Positions 6,898 to 14,203 of a stretch of 46,124 bases of DNA are shown one piece after another. Source of the stretch: a virus. The notes beneath the pieces are model-generated. The model was not told the origin of the DNA. It saw only the letters and a list, made by a program, of their open reading frames with translations, and did no database searches. The DNA lies in IMG/VR virus record IMGVR_UViG_3300030108_001044, positions 1 through 46,124 of that record, one strand, 5' to 3'. The stretch's first letter is position 1, and every line of letters begins with the position of its first letter. A program made the translations under genes and the position numbers.

Positions 6898-7591
6898 TAG
6901 AGTGTTCAAAGAATGCTGGCATCCGAGCTGCCTGTGTCTCAGAAAGCTGTGGAGCTTTACCTTCATACATCAAGCGGTCGCTGGAATCCAGCCAAAATTT
7001 TTTGTCCAAATATTTATCCGGATTATTACCTAAGGGTTGAAATATCCAGTTAATAGTTGCTTTCCGAAGCTTGTCCAAAGAAGGACTAGGAACAAGACCC
7101 AGCTCACTACATACAAGACTATTTGTTGCCACGTGGATTTGTTCATCTCTGGAAATATCGGCTGATACTGTTCGGAGAGCAGCATCACCAGTAAAGCGAA
7201 AGAAAGGAAGTAGAACAAAGAATATAGCTCGTTCTGCAACCAAGGCTTTTGTGATAGTGTGGTCTGGGTGTTCAATCCAAGCATCTCTTAACCTCATAGC
7301 TTCGTTTTCTGATTTAGTATCTACACCATGTGCATCTACTATATATTGTAGAGCTTGATCGTGACGTATCTCGTCTCTTACATTATCTGTTAGTAATGTT
7401 CGAGCGTTTTTGGGAACGTCCTTTTCAAGACCTTCTTTAATGAACTCACCGACAGGTAGCTCCATATGACGTATTGCGAGGCAACGTCTGATGGCTTCTT
7501 CGGCTCCGTTTTTAAAGACTCCAGCCTTTGGCTTGACTGGGGTCCATTTTCTTTTCCTACTAAGGAGTTTATCATAAGGGTTCGTTTTCAT
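6872..7591 (-). CDS. nrdB: Ribonucleotide reductase small subunit, divergent di-metal R2-like protein
   Basis: It has 239 residues and the ferritin-like metal site of R2 proteins: candidate first carboxylate Glu44, Glu74-x-x-His77 (DEIRHDQ), Glu120 (VAERAIFF) and Glu150-x-x-His153 (DEQIHVATN). It is shorter than cellular NrdB (about 375). The position of the radical tyrosine (Glu+7) is Leu81, with Tyr83 two residues on. The gene directly follows the large subunit, and ATG 7591 overlaps its stop (TAATG), so the two are made together. Published re-annotation of the P-SSP7 reductase reached the same conclusion: such cyanophage enzymes are class I, not B12-dependent class II. The metal and radical type cannot be read from sequence. 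Confidence 0.82.
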   Translation of the reverse strand: MKTNPYDKLLSRKRKWTPVKPKAGVFKNGAEEAIRRCLAIRHMELPVGEFIKEGLEKDVPKNARTLLTDNVRDEIRHDQALQYIVDAHGVDTKSENEAMRLRDAWIEHPDHTITKALVAERAIFFVLLPFFRFTGDAALRTVSADISRDEQIHVATNSLVCSELGLVPSPSLDKLRKATINWIFQPLGNNPDKYLDKKFWLDSSDRLMYEGKAPQLSETQAARMPAFFEHSNVNLPQYS

Positions 7592-8955
7592 TATTCTTGG
7601 CAATCGCAGTTGATCGGATTATTTAAAATATCTTTCAAGTAATCGTCAACTTCGTCTTGGTCAAGAGCAGCGTAAGCGTTAGTCTTATCCTGAGTATCAC
7701 CCATTACTTGTAAAGAATAGTAAAGGGAGGTCTGAGGAGATTCCAACCACTCTTCGACGAACGCATTGTCGTAGGTTACAACATCACTCCAAGAGTTGAA
7801 GCTGTATCCATGAAGAAGTCCCGTAGCATCGAGAAGTTTTACAATACCATTGGTGACACGTTTGTAAACGTCCCAACCAACTTCTGAAGCGATCTCGACA
7901 TCGCCGTAAGAAACTCTTTCCACACCAAAGGTGCCAGAGTCACGGTCTACACTCTTCGCTATCGGAGGTGCAATTTCTGGAGTACATGTAAATCCTTTTA
8001 CATCTTTACTCTTGTATGAACAGGAAGCTGTTGGAGCTATAGCGAAAGCTCTTGCCATATTATGCTGACGAGCTATATATGCCGCTCCATTTATGGCTTG
8101 TTCTAACTGTTCAACAATATAGAATGCAGTTTGACTACACTCTTTTCCTTCTAACGCATTAGCAAAATCTGAATACGTTACATTGTTATTACTTAGGAAG
8201 TTGGCGAGTCCAAGAACCCCCAATCCAACTTGTCTGTCTGTTTTGCTGGGGAGGTACTCTCCACTAGCTTCAATATTTGTTCTCCCATGGAGATCGCACA
8301 AGCTCGACATACCTGTAGCGAAAGCCTTTTGCAAGTCTTCGATTTCACAGGCACCGAGATTGACGTGTTGCAGGAGGCAAGTTCCTCGTGAGGGCAGATA
8401 TACCTCCAAGCAAACGTTGCCTCTGATTCTGTTGTTGTCGTTGTCATGTTTTATTTTGTTGAGCCAAATGTCCCCTTTGGCAATTCCTTGTAAAATTGCT
8501 GCTTTAACTCCGGCGTGACTATTGGTCCATTTTTCTCTATCGACGTTAACACATCTTTTAATCCATTGGAGTTCTTCTCTGGGCGTTTGCACGAACTCAA
8601 GAATATCGGCATGATCAATGTCAAGGTGAGCAACAACGGCACCGTTTTTAAAGTGACCACCCCTTCGTAATGTTTCATTTAAACTAGAATAAATTTTTGC
8701 AAATGATACTGGTCCACTAGCTACTAAACCTCTACCATTCTCGTGACCTCTAGGTCTGATCTTTGATAAGTGGACTGCTACTCCTGCTCCGTATCTAAGA
8801 GCATGAGAGACAAACCTCCAGCTGGCTTCTATTCCATCGGGACCTTCCATTGAGTCCTCGACGACGAATACAGTACATGAAACTGGTAGGCGTGATTCTG
8901 GGTTATCCAGCCAAGACTGGACCCGACCAGTACGGGAGATTAGTTCTGTTGTCAT
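7591..8955 (-). CDS. nrdA: Ribonucleotide reductase large subunit, short class I form
   Basis: It reduces ribonucleotides to deoxyribonucleotides for phage DNA synthesis. It has 454 residues against about 760 in E. coli NrdA: the ATP-cone and most of the N-terminal region are missing. The active site is complete: Cys27 and Cys193 (redox pair), Asn180-x-Cys182-x-Glu184 (NVCLE), and a C-terminal Cys450-x-Cys452 shuttle pair. Tyr412-Tyr413 (SLYYSL) match the radical-transfer tyrosines of class I enzymes and argue against class II. Loss of the ATP-cone implies no overall dATP shut-off. The start overlaps the previous stop (ATGA), and the partner nrdB follows directly. Confidence 0.94.
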   Translation of the reverse strand: MTTELISRTGRVQSWLDNPESRLPVSCTVFVVEDSMEGPDGIEASWRFVSHALRYGAGVAVHLSKIRPRGHENGRGLVASGPVSFAKIYSSLNETLRRGGHFKNGAVVAHLDIDHADILEFVQTPREELQWIKRCVNVDREKWTNSHAGVKAAILQGIAKGDIWLNKIKHDNDNNRIRGNVCLEVYLPSRGTCLLQHVNLGACEIEDLQKAFATGMSSLCDLHGRTNIEASGEYLPSKTDRQVGLGVLGLANFLSNNNVTYSDFANALEGKECSQTAFYIVEQLEQAINGAAYIARQHNMARAFAIAPTASCSYKSKDVKGFTCTPEIAPPIAKSVDRDSGTFGVERVSYGDVEIASEVGWDVYKRVTNGIVKLLDATGLLHGYSFNSWSDVVTYDNAFVEEWLESPQTSLYYSLQVMGDTQDKTNAYAALDQDEVDDYLKDILNNPINCDCQE

Positions 8956-9197
8956 ATTAAAATACCGAACATAGCATGTGGCTCTTTCGGCCAGCTTTCT
9001 ACTAAGTTCATTAAAGAATTACTTAAAATAAAATTTTGTTTTTGTAATGCCAAGAAGACAGTAATGATATCCTCTTTACTTACATGCTTTTGTTTTAGTT
9101 TGTCGGCTATCAGCCTCATCTTTAGATCCTGCTCCGTTGTCAACTTTGTAATCGGAGGAGGGGGACCATAGTTTAGGTTCTTTTCTTTGGAAGTCAT
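8952..9197 (-). CDS. Hypothetical protein between exonuclease and nrdA
   Basis: It has 81 residues: a Pro-rich lead (NYGPPPPITKL), then a helical domain (DLKMRLIADKLKQKHVSKED). The first 122 bases are read inside the 3' end of the exonuclease gene in another frame, and the stop overlaps the nrdA start (ATGA). The coupling supports it as a real gene. No function is recognised. Confidence 0.6.
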   Translation of the reverse strand: MTSKEKNLNYGPPPPITKLTTEQDLKMRLIADKLKQKHVSKEDIITVFLALQKQNFILSNSLMNLVESWPKEPHAMFGILI

Positions 9198-9870
9198 AAT
9201 CGTCAGCAGTTAATATTTTTGCGAGTCGTGCATTTGTCAACGCATCTTCTTCTGTCATACCTTTTTCTTCAAAGGTTTCCACTACGGCTTTCCAAGTGTA
9301 TCCCTTTTCCTCAAAAATTTTTTCGGCTCTTTTTATGCCGATTGTAGGTACTCCAGCATATCCATCGGTGTTATCACCTGCCATTGTTTGAAGTAAGTGC
9401 CATTTTGCACCTTCTTCTGCAGTTATTGTGAACACGTCGTCAAAATTGTACAGCTGACCCGGGATCTGTTTCATATCCTTATCTGGTGAAACAATTATGT
9501 TTCCGGGAAATTTGGTGGCGTAAATACCAAGTGCATCATCACCTTCTAACAAAGGCTTTTTGATGACCTTATACTCTTTTCCAAGAGCATTGATTATACG
9601 TTTGTATCCGCAAGGTTTTTTACGATTACGATGTCCTTTATAAGATGGTAAAATGTTTTTTCTAAAATTTACACTATCTGAGAAGAACAATATGGTAGTT
9701 GAGAAATTACCTAGTTTCTGTTCGATTCTAGTTATTTCACGCTTTGCGGCGTTGTATGCATCAGTAAAATTACTTGTAACAAGTATAACATCATTACCAA
9801 AGTCTACTTCACTTTCTGCGGCGGCACATGACTTATATACAATATAGTCTGCGTCAATTAAAATTTTCAT
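9076..9870 (-). CDS. 5'-3' exonuclease (T7 gp6-like, FEN/PIN fold)
   Basis: It has 264 residues (T7 gp6 has 300). Acidic metal-binding motifs are in family order: DADYIVYKS near residue 6, EGDDALG near 109, SPDKD near 127, and GDNTDGYAGVPTIGIKRAE, a helix-hairpin-helix DNA-binding segment, near 164. In T7 the enzyme removes RNA primers, degrades host DNA and supports recombination. It follows the polymerase with a three-base gap. Its last 40 residues (NGAGSKDEADSRQTKTKACK) are low complexity and overlap the next gene, so the C-terminus may be evolving under dual coding. Confidence 0.93.
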   Translation of the reverse strand: MKILIDADYIVYKSCAAAESEVDFGNDVILVTSNFTDAYNAAKREITRIEQKLGNFSTTILFFSDSVNFRKNILPSYKGHRNRKKPCGYKRIINALGKEYKVIKKPLLEGDDALGIYATKFPGNIIVSPDKDMKQIPGQLYNFDDVFTITAEEGAKWHLLQTMAGDNTDGYAGVPTIGIKRAEKIFEEKGYTWKAVVETFEEKGMTEEDALTNARLAKILTADDYDFQRKEPKLWSPSSDYKVDNGAGSKDEADSRQTKTKACK

Positions 9871-9873
9871 ACA

Positions 9874-11199
9874 TTAGTGGGTATCCGCCCAAGTCAGTCC
9901 ATCTTTAGCTTCAGCGGCTATTTGGATTCTCATATTATAGTACTCACCTGCTTCAGTAGCAGATAATTCTAATATGGACTTGAGATCTTCTACGTGTTTT
10001 GGATCACATTCAAACTGTAGTTCGTCGTGAATAAATGCGAGTTGATGACAACACAAAGACATATCTTTTATGTGTCTGTGTGCTCCGACCATCCATCTCT
10101 TGGCGATAACCGCTGCTCCTCCCTGTAAGAGGTAATTGAGAAACTTATGCCCTTTGTCCACGCTGATACGACGACCGTCGATGGCGTTTGCATAACCTCT
10201 ATCACTACACTTTTTACAAGCCTGTAACAGCTCCGCAAGACCCGGAATGGCATCAACATAAGCTTTACGAATCTCCCTTCCCTTCTTCCTAGCGGATTCT
10301 TCGGATAGTAACTGATCATAAGAGTGTCCTAGTTTAATATCGCCGCAACCGTATAAAAAGGCGTAGGTAACAGTCTTGACTTGACGTCTTGTTATACCTA
10401 TCTTATCGGCATTGGTTTGGTGTATGTCGCCTGTTGTAAGAATCTCTGCATACCTACCACCATCATATCTAGCTAGATAGTGAGCGAGCATGCGTAGTTC
10501 TATACCCGATAAGTCAGCGGCGACCATGCGTTGACCGGGTGTAGCTATAAATAAACGTCTAAATCGTTCATCACTTGGAACTTGTCCTAAGTTTGGAGTA
10601 CGATGATGGCATCTAAATGTAGCAGTATTTGTAGCACAATAGTGATGTATTCTAGACTTCGTACATAGCTTCTGCCATGCGTTCACGCCTTCGGATATCA
10701 TCCCTAACTGCTTCGTCAGATCCAGTAGTGTCAAAAACTTCAGAGCTGTATCCGTCCCAATGTCTTTGAGTACTGTCTCGTCTATTACTGGTTTTCCTGT
10801 GGATGTCAGCGATTCGGGCGTCCAACCACAATGTGTTTGTAAGATCCATGCGATATGATCCCGTGATGATGGATTAAATTCTTTTAATCGAGTAAACGTA
10901 CAACCTTCGATGTACCCTTGGCTCTTATTATTTCTCTTAGGAGTAAATTCCTTTCCTGCAACGTAAGGATACCTGTCGAGAAGTACCTTAGTAATCGCCT
11001 CATACTCAATTCTGAGAGCAGATTCAAGTTCCCGTGCAGATTGTTCATCAAAATACCATCCATGGATCTCCTGTTGTGTAAGTATTTCAGCTACTTGGTG
11101 TTCAAGTTTGACCCACTCAGGTAGCGGTGGAAGTGATTGCATAGTTTTTGTGTAACAGCAACGTCTTGTACGCAGTAGTCTTCCATCTCTTGGGTCCAT
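9874..11199 (-). CDS. DNA polymerase A, polymerase domain (second part of a split T7 gp5-like gene)
   Basis: Family A polymerase motifs are complete: motif A DLSGIELRMLAHYLARYDGG, motif B RRQVKTVTYAFLYG (with the Tyr found in T7) and motif C IHDELQ. The region FNPSSRDHIAWIL and DETVLKDIGTD also match T7 gp5. The 3'-5' exonuclease half lies in the preceding gene in another frame; recognisable polymerase sequence starts at PEWVKLEHQVAEIL (about 11106), exactly where the exonuclease frame loses similarity. I give the ATG at 11199; a TTG at 11208 and an ATG at 11142 are also possible, and none has a good ribosome site. Together the halves would make about 590 residues, so a frameshift is as likely as two real genes. 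Confidence 0.9.
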   Translation of the reverse strand: MDPRDGRLLRTRRCCYTKTMQSLPPLPEWVKLEHQVAEILTQQEIHGWYFDEQSARELESALRIEYEAITKVLLDRYPYVAGKEFTPKRNNKSQGYIEGCTFTRLKEFNPSSRDHIAWILQTHCGWTPESLTSTGKPVIDETVLKDIGTDTALKFLTLLDLTKQLGMISEGVNAWQKLCTKSRIHHYCATNTATFRCHHRTPNLGQVPSDERFRRLFIATPGQRMVAADLSGIELRMLAHYLARYDGGRYAEILTTGDIHQTNADKIGITRRQVKTVTYAFLYGCGDIKLGHSYDQLLSEESARKKGREIRKAYVDAIPGLAELLQACKKCSDRGYANAIDGRRISVDKGHKFLNYLLQGGAAVIAKRWMVGAHRHIKDMSLCCHQLAFIHDELQFECDPKHVEDLKSILELSATEAGEYYNMRIQIAAEAKDGLTWADTH

Positions 11200-11663
11200 G
11201 TAGACCAATCGGCTTCCTTACCAAAGTTACCTTTGTATTCGCCTAGTCGGTATCCATAGGATTCGAGTGAATGTCTACCATATAATTGTAACGGCATATG
11301 TTTCCAGTTTCTTCTTTTGTCTATCTCTATCATGTTGGGATGGTATAAACGAGATAAAACAAGAGTATCAACAATTTCTCCTTTAGGATCAAACCATGGA
11401 TACATCTTTTTAATTATGGGTATATCAAACCCAATAATATTATGTCCAATAATTCTTGAAGCTTGTTCAATAAACTGAACAGCTCTCACTATTGGTTCTG
11501 CAGATCCTGTGTCATTGTAGCTAACGGTCATCCCTTCATCTACGTAATGTACTGCAATGCAATGGATCTCAGTAGTGTTCTTAAGTAGACCGTTTGTTTC
11601 TAGGTCTATTATTACTGGTCCAGTCAAATGTTTTGTCTCTGAACTTTGCTTTTCGTTTGGCAT
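11091..11663 (-). CDS. DNA polymerase A, 3'-5' exonuclease domain (first part of a split T7 gp5-like gene)
   Basis: It has 190 residues with the DEDDy proofreading motifs: Exo I DLETNGL, Exo II GHNIIGFDIP and Exo III YCVQDVAVTQKL. In T7 this domain is the N-terminus of gp5. Here the frame ends at 11091 after a nonconserved tail (SGSNLNTK), while the polymerase continues one base back (-1 relative to this frame). The two frames overlap by about 110 bases. No classical X-XXY-YYZ slippery site is evident near the switch point, though CAAAAAC occurs upstream. The start is ATG 11663, with 29 bases after the primase-helicase gene and no clear Shine-Dalgarno. Confidence 0.9.
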   Translation of the reverse strand: MPNEKQSSETKHLTGPVIIDLETNGLLKNTTEIHCIAVHYVDEGMTVSYNDTGSAEPIVRAVQFIEQASRIIGHNIIGFDIPIIKKMYPWFDPKGEIVDTLVLSRLYHPNMIEIDKRRNWKHMPLQLYGRHSLESYGYRLGEYKGNFGKEADWSTWTQEMEDYCVQDVAVTQKLCNHFHRYLSGSNLNTK

Positions 11664-11692
11664 CTTTGGTAGGTGGTTTAGGTTTTTGTAGC

Positions 11693-13270
11693 TCAGAAGT
11701 CTGTGCTGGGATTGAAAACTGTGTTCGTAGTTTCATGTTCTGTAAACCTCGATGTAGATAAATCGTATTTTATTTGACCGGCAAATCCAGTTTCTCCTGA
11801 ATAACGGTTTTTAATAATTCTAAGAGTGGTAATATCTTTATCAGTTTCTGCTTGTTGGTCTCGCTCCAAAGCGATGACTTGATCGCTGAGTTGAGCAATA
11901 CTATGAGATCCTCGGAGTTGGCTGAGGGAAACTTTTCCTCCCTCTTCGTGCGAAGTCCTATCATTGTTACTTCTCCTTAAATGAGATACTAGAAATAATG
12001 TAATGCCAGTACGCTCGACTAATGACCTTAGTTTGGTCATGGTGGTATCAATCATACGTCTTTCATCGCCATCCAATCCACTCAGTAATATACTCAGGTG
12101 ATCTAGGAATACAATACGACATTCCAATCCACAGGCAAGGTACTCGATCCTAGAGTAAATTGTCTCAGGATCATACGAGCCAAAACCATCAAACAAGAAT
12201 AGATTCCAATGTTCCAGAGTAAGGCGAAAAGATTCTTCCAGTTCTGATTGTTCATGTTCTCCTATGTGTAATGATTTACCTAATGCACAAGACATTAGAC
12301 CTAAAGCACTTCGTCTGTTAGATTCCTCTAAAGCTAGGTACCCTACTTTTTCTCCTTGATCTAGGAGACCTGCGGCAATTTGCCGGCAGAAACTTGATTT
12401 TCCAATACCTGAGCCTGATGTTATAGTAATCAGTTCCTGATATCGGATTCCGTGTAGCTTTTCATTGAGTCCTTGAAAAGGATACTCGTGATCTGCTGGT
12501 GGTGTTGGTGTTGTGACCAGACTTAATAATGATTTACCTTCGACAATACCATCTGGTCGGTATGGTTTAGCATCCCAGATTGCTTTCCGGATTGCCTCAG
12601 AGTCGTTGGCTTGCAAGGCTTCTGAAGGATCTTTGTATCCCTCCAGACGAGCTATCTTTGTTTTTCCGGGTGGTAATACGGTAGCGGCGTCTTCTGCCGC
12701 CTTGATACCTGCCTCATCATTATCGAAAAATAATACAACTTCCTCATACCCTTGAAATAATGGTATTTGTTTTTGGATATCTTTCTTAGCACTAGCGGCT
12801 CCATGCGGTAGTGAAACCATCGGCCACGAAGGCATGGCTTCATAACAAGAGGCGGCGTCTAGTTCGCCTTCAGTAACAACAATACGTTTACCATTACTAG
12901 GAAAACGATGCTGACCGAATAGCGTATTAGTGGAAACTCCTGCATATCGAAAGTCTTTTTTCTTTGTTTTTGTTTTTATACCCTTCAATACTCCTGACTC
13001 ATCGTGATATGGGAACTTTAGTTCATTACCATCGACGTGAATTTGATAAAATCTGTTAGTTTTTTCAGAAATATTGCGTTTTTGCAACCGTTCGGCTGAT
13101 CCTGTAAGGTATACTTGTCCTTGCATGTTGTCATTGTGAATTGGCTTGTCTCCGTCCGTGACATTATGACAGACGAAGCAGTAAGTGTGTCCATCAGAAT
13201 ACAAAGAATTTGCATCTGACGAACCACAGTTGTCGCAAGGTATATGCCTTACGAACTCATTATCGGTCAT
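11693..13270 (-). CDS. Primase-helicase (T7 gp4-like)
   Basis: This replisome enzyme makes primers and unwinds DNA as a hexamer. It has an N-terminal zinc-binding domain with CDNC and CFVC pairs, then Toprim motifs VVTEGELDAAS and LFFDNDEAG. The RecA-like helicase follows with Walker A GSGIGKSS, Walker B RIVFLDHLS, LVSHLRR, and QLRGSHSIAQLSDQVIALER. The tail NTVFNPSTDF is acidic and ends in Phe. In T7 the C-terminal Phe and acidic tail contact polymerase, so the same may hold here. ATG 13270 overlaps the endonuclease stop (ATGA); a longer start at 13279 adds three residues. Confidence 0.96.
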   Translation of the reverse strand: MTDNEFVRHIPCDNCGSSDANSLYSDGHTYCFVCHNVTDGDKPIHNDNMQGQVYLTGSAERLQKRNISEKTNRFYQIHVDGNELKFPYHDESGVLKGIKTKTKKKDFRYAGVSTNTLFGQHRFPSNGKRIVVTEGELDAASCYEAMPSWPMVSLPHGAASAKKDIQKQIPLFQGYEEVVLFFDNDEAGIKAAEDAATVLPPGKTKIARLEGYKDPSEALQANDSEAIRKAIWDAKPYRPDGIVEGKSLLSLVTTPTPPADHEYPFQGLNEKLHGIRYQELITITSGSGIGKSSFCRQIAAGLLDQGEKVGYLALEESNRRSALGLMSCALGKSLHIGEHEQSELEESFRLTLEHWNLFLFDGFGSYDPETIYSRIEYLACGLECRIVFLDHLSILLSGLDGDERRMIDTTMTKLRSLVERTGITLFLVSHLRRSNNDRTSHEEGGKVSLSQLRGSHSIAQLSDQVIALERDQQAETDKDITTLRIIKNRYSGETGFAGQIKYDLSTSRFTEHETTNTVFNPSTDF

Positions 13271-13632
13271 GTTAACCATTCAATCGGTATATCATGGTAA
13301 GCTGTCCACGGAATGTCATGCTTTTCACAAAACATTGCGTATGTAGTCTTACTTTTTTTATTTATTTTATTATATGGTGCTTGGAATACCATACGTAAAT
13401 CCATGTCTGGATTATCTTTTTTCACGGCCAAAATCTTCCTGCGATCAGCAGGTGACCAATAGCCTTTGGCTTCTAAATATACGTGATTAGGAAGTACAAA
13501 GTCTGGGCAATAGTGGTGTTGGATTGTATAGCAGATTTTCTCAGACTCATATTCGTATTTAACTCCAAGCGTTGAAAAGAGAGTAGCGAGTCTCTCTTCC
13601 AACTTGGATTTGAATTTAGAAGTCGTCGTCAT
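13267..13632 (-). CDS. Endonuclease I, Holliday-junction resolvase (T7 gp3-like)
   Basis: It has 121 residues (T7 gp3 has 149). The catalytic pattern is present: Glu in KLEERLATLF, CPDFVL, and YLEAKGYWSPADR (Asp...Glu-x-Lys). In T7 the enzyme resolves branched DNA before packaging and degrades host DNA. The start overlaps the end of the ssDNA-binding gene by 17 bases, and the stop overlaps the primase-helicase ATG. Confidence 0.94.
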   Translation of the reverse strand: MTTTSKFKSKLEERLATLFSTLGVKYEYESEKICYTIQHHYCPDFVLPNHVYLEAKGYWSPADRRKILAVKKDNPDMDLRMVFQAPYNKINKKSKTTYAMFCEKHDIPWTAYHDIPIEWLT

Positions 13633-14203
13633 CTTCTACTGAACTTGGTGTTGCATCTTCAAAAGCAGGTACTACGTTAGGGTCAGCTGCCTTGTAACCT
13701 GATGACTTACCAAATAATTCAGCGACTGCACTTACGTCCATGTCACCTGTGTCTACGCCAGCCTCACCTTTTACTGAGACAACTTGTACACCAACCAACT
13801 TAAGAGAGCTACCATAGGTAACCCCATCCCTAAGAATATATGGTTTTTGATAGAAACCCAGTTTAACAGTAGATCCTGCATATAATGGAATGTTTGTATC
13901 TGTGAGTTGAGTACCCTCTGTATCTACTACAGGAGGACGGTTCTCTTCGTTCCAAGAGAATTTAATTTTATACTTATCCTTAGAAACTTCCTCCCATGGC
14001 TCAGGCTTGAGCGTGGAGCGTTTCGGATTTTTGAGCTTAGATTCTGCCCATTTTAGGACTTCAGCTCGCTCATCTTCTAACTTGTCAACAACATCTGTGT
14101 CAACAACAGCCGAGAGTGAATAGCCAAACTTACTAGGAGCTAGTATTGCTTGGAATCCCTCAAGTGTTACAGGGTTTTCAGTTTTGTGAATTGTTCTTGC
14201 CAT
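13616..14203 (-). CDS. Single-stranded DNA-binding protein (T7 gp2.5-like)
   Basis: It has 195 residues (T7 gp2.5 has 232). It combines a beta-rich OB-like body (PLYAGSTVKLGFYQKPYILR, GSSLKLVGVQVVSV) with a classic acidic C-terminal tail ending EDDDDF. In T7 the tail and terminal Phe contact polymerase and helicase. It lies between the RNA polymerase and endonuclease I as in T7-like cyanophages. The start overlaps the RNA polymerase stop by one base. Confidence 0.9.
   Translation of the reverse strand: MARTIHKTENPVTLEGFQAILAPSKFGYSLSAVVDTDVVDKLEDERAEVLKWAESKLKNPKRSTLKPEPWEEVSKDKYKIKFSWNEENRPPVVDTEGTQLTDTNIPLYAGSTVKLGFYQKPYILRDGVTYGSSLKLVGVQVVSVKGEAGVDTGDMDVSAVAELFGKSSGYKAADPNVVPAFEDATPSSVEDDDDF

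Noticed and set aside
9417-9440. TTATTGTG match in the exonuclease gene as a regulatory site
   Set aside because: Single copy in coding sequence; an 8-mer is expected by chance about this often in an AT-rich genome.
13127-13140. TCATTGTG copy inside the primase-helicase gene as part of the repeat family
   Set aside because: It encodes HND in a normal coding context, far from the early repeats, so chance is enough to explain it.
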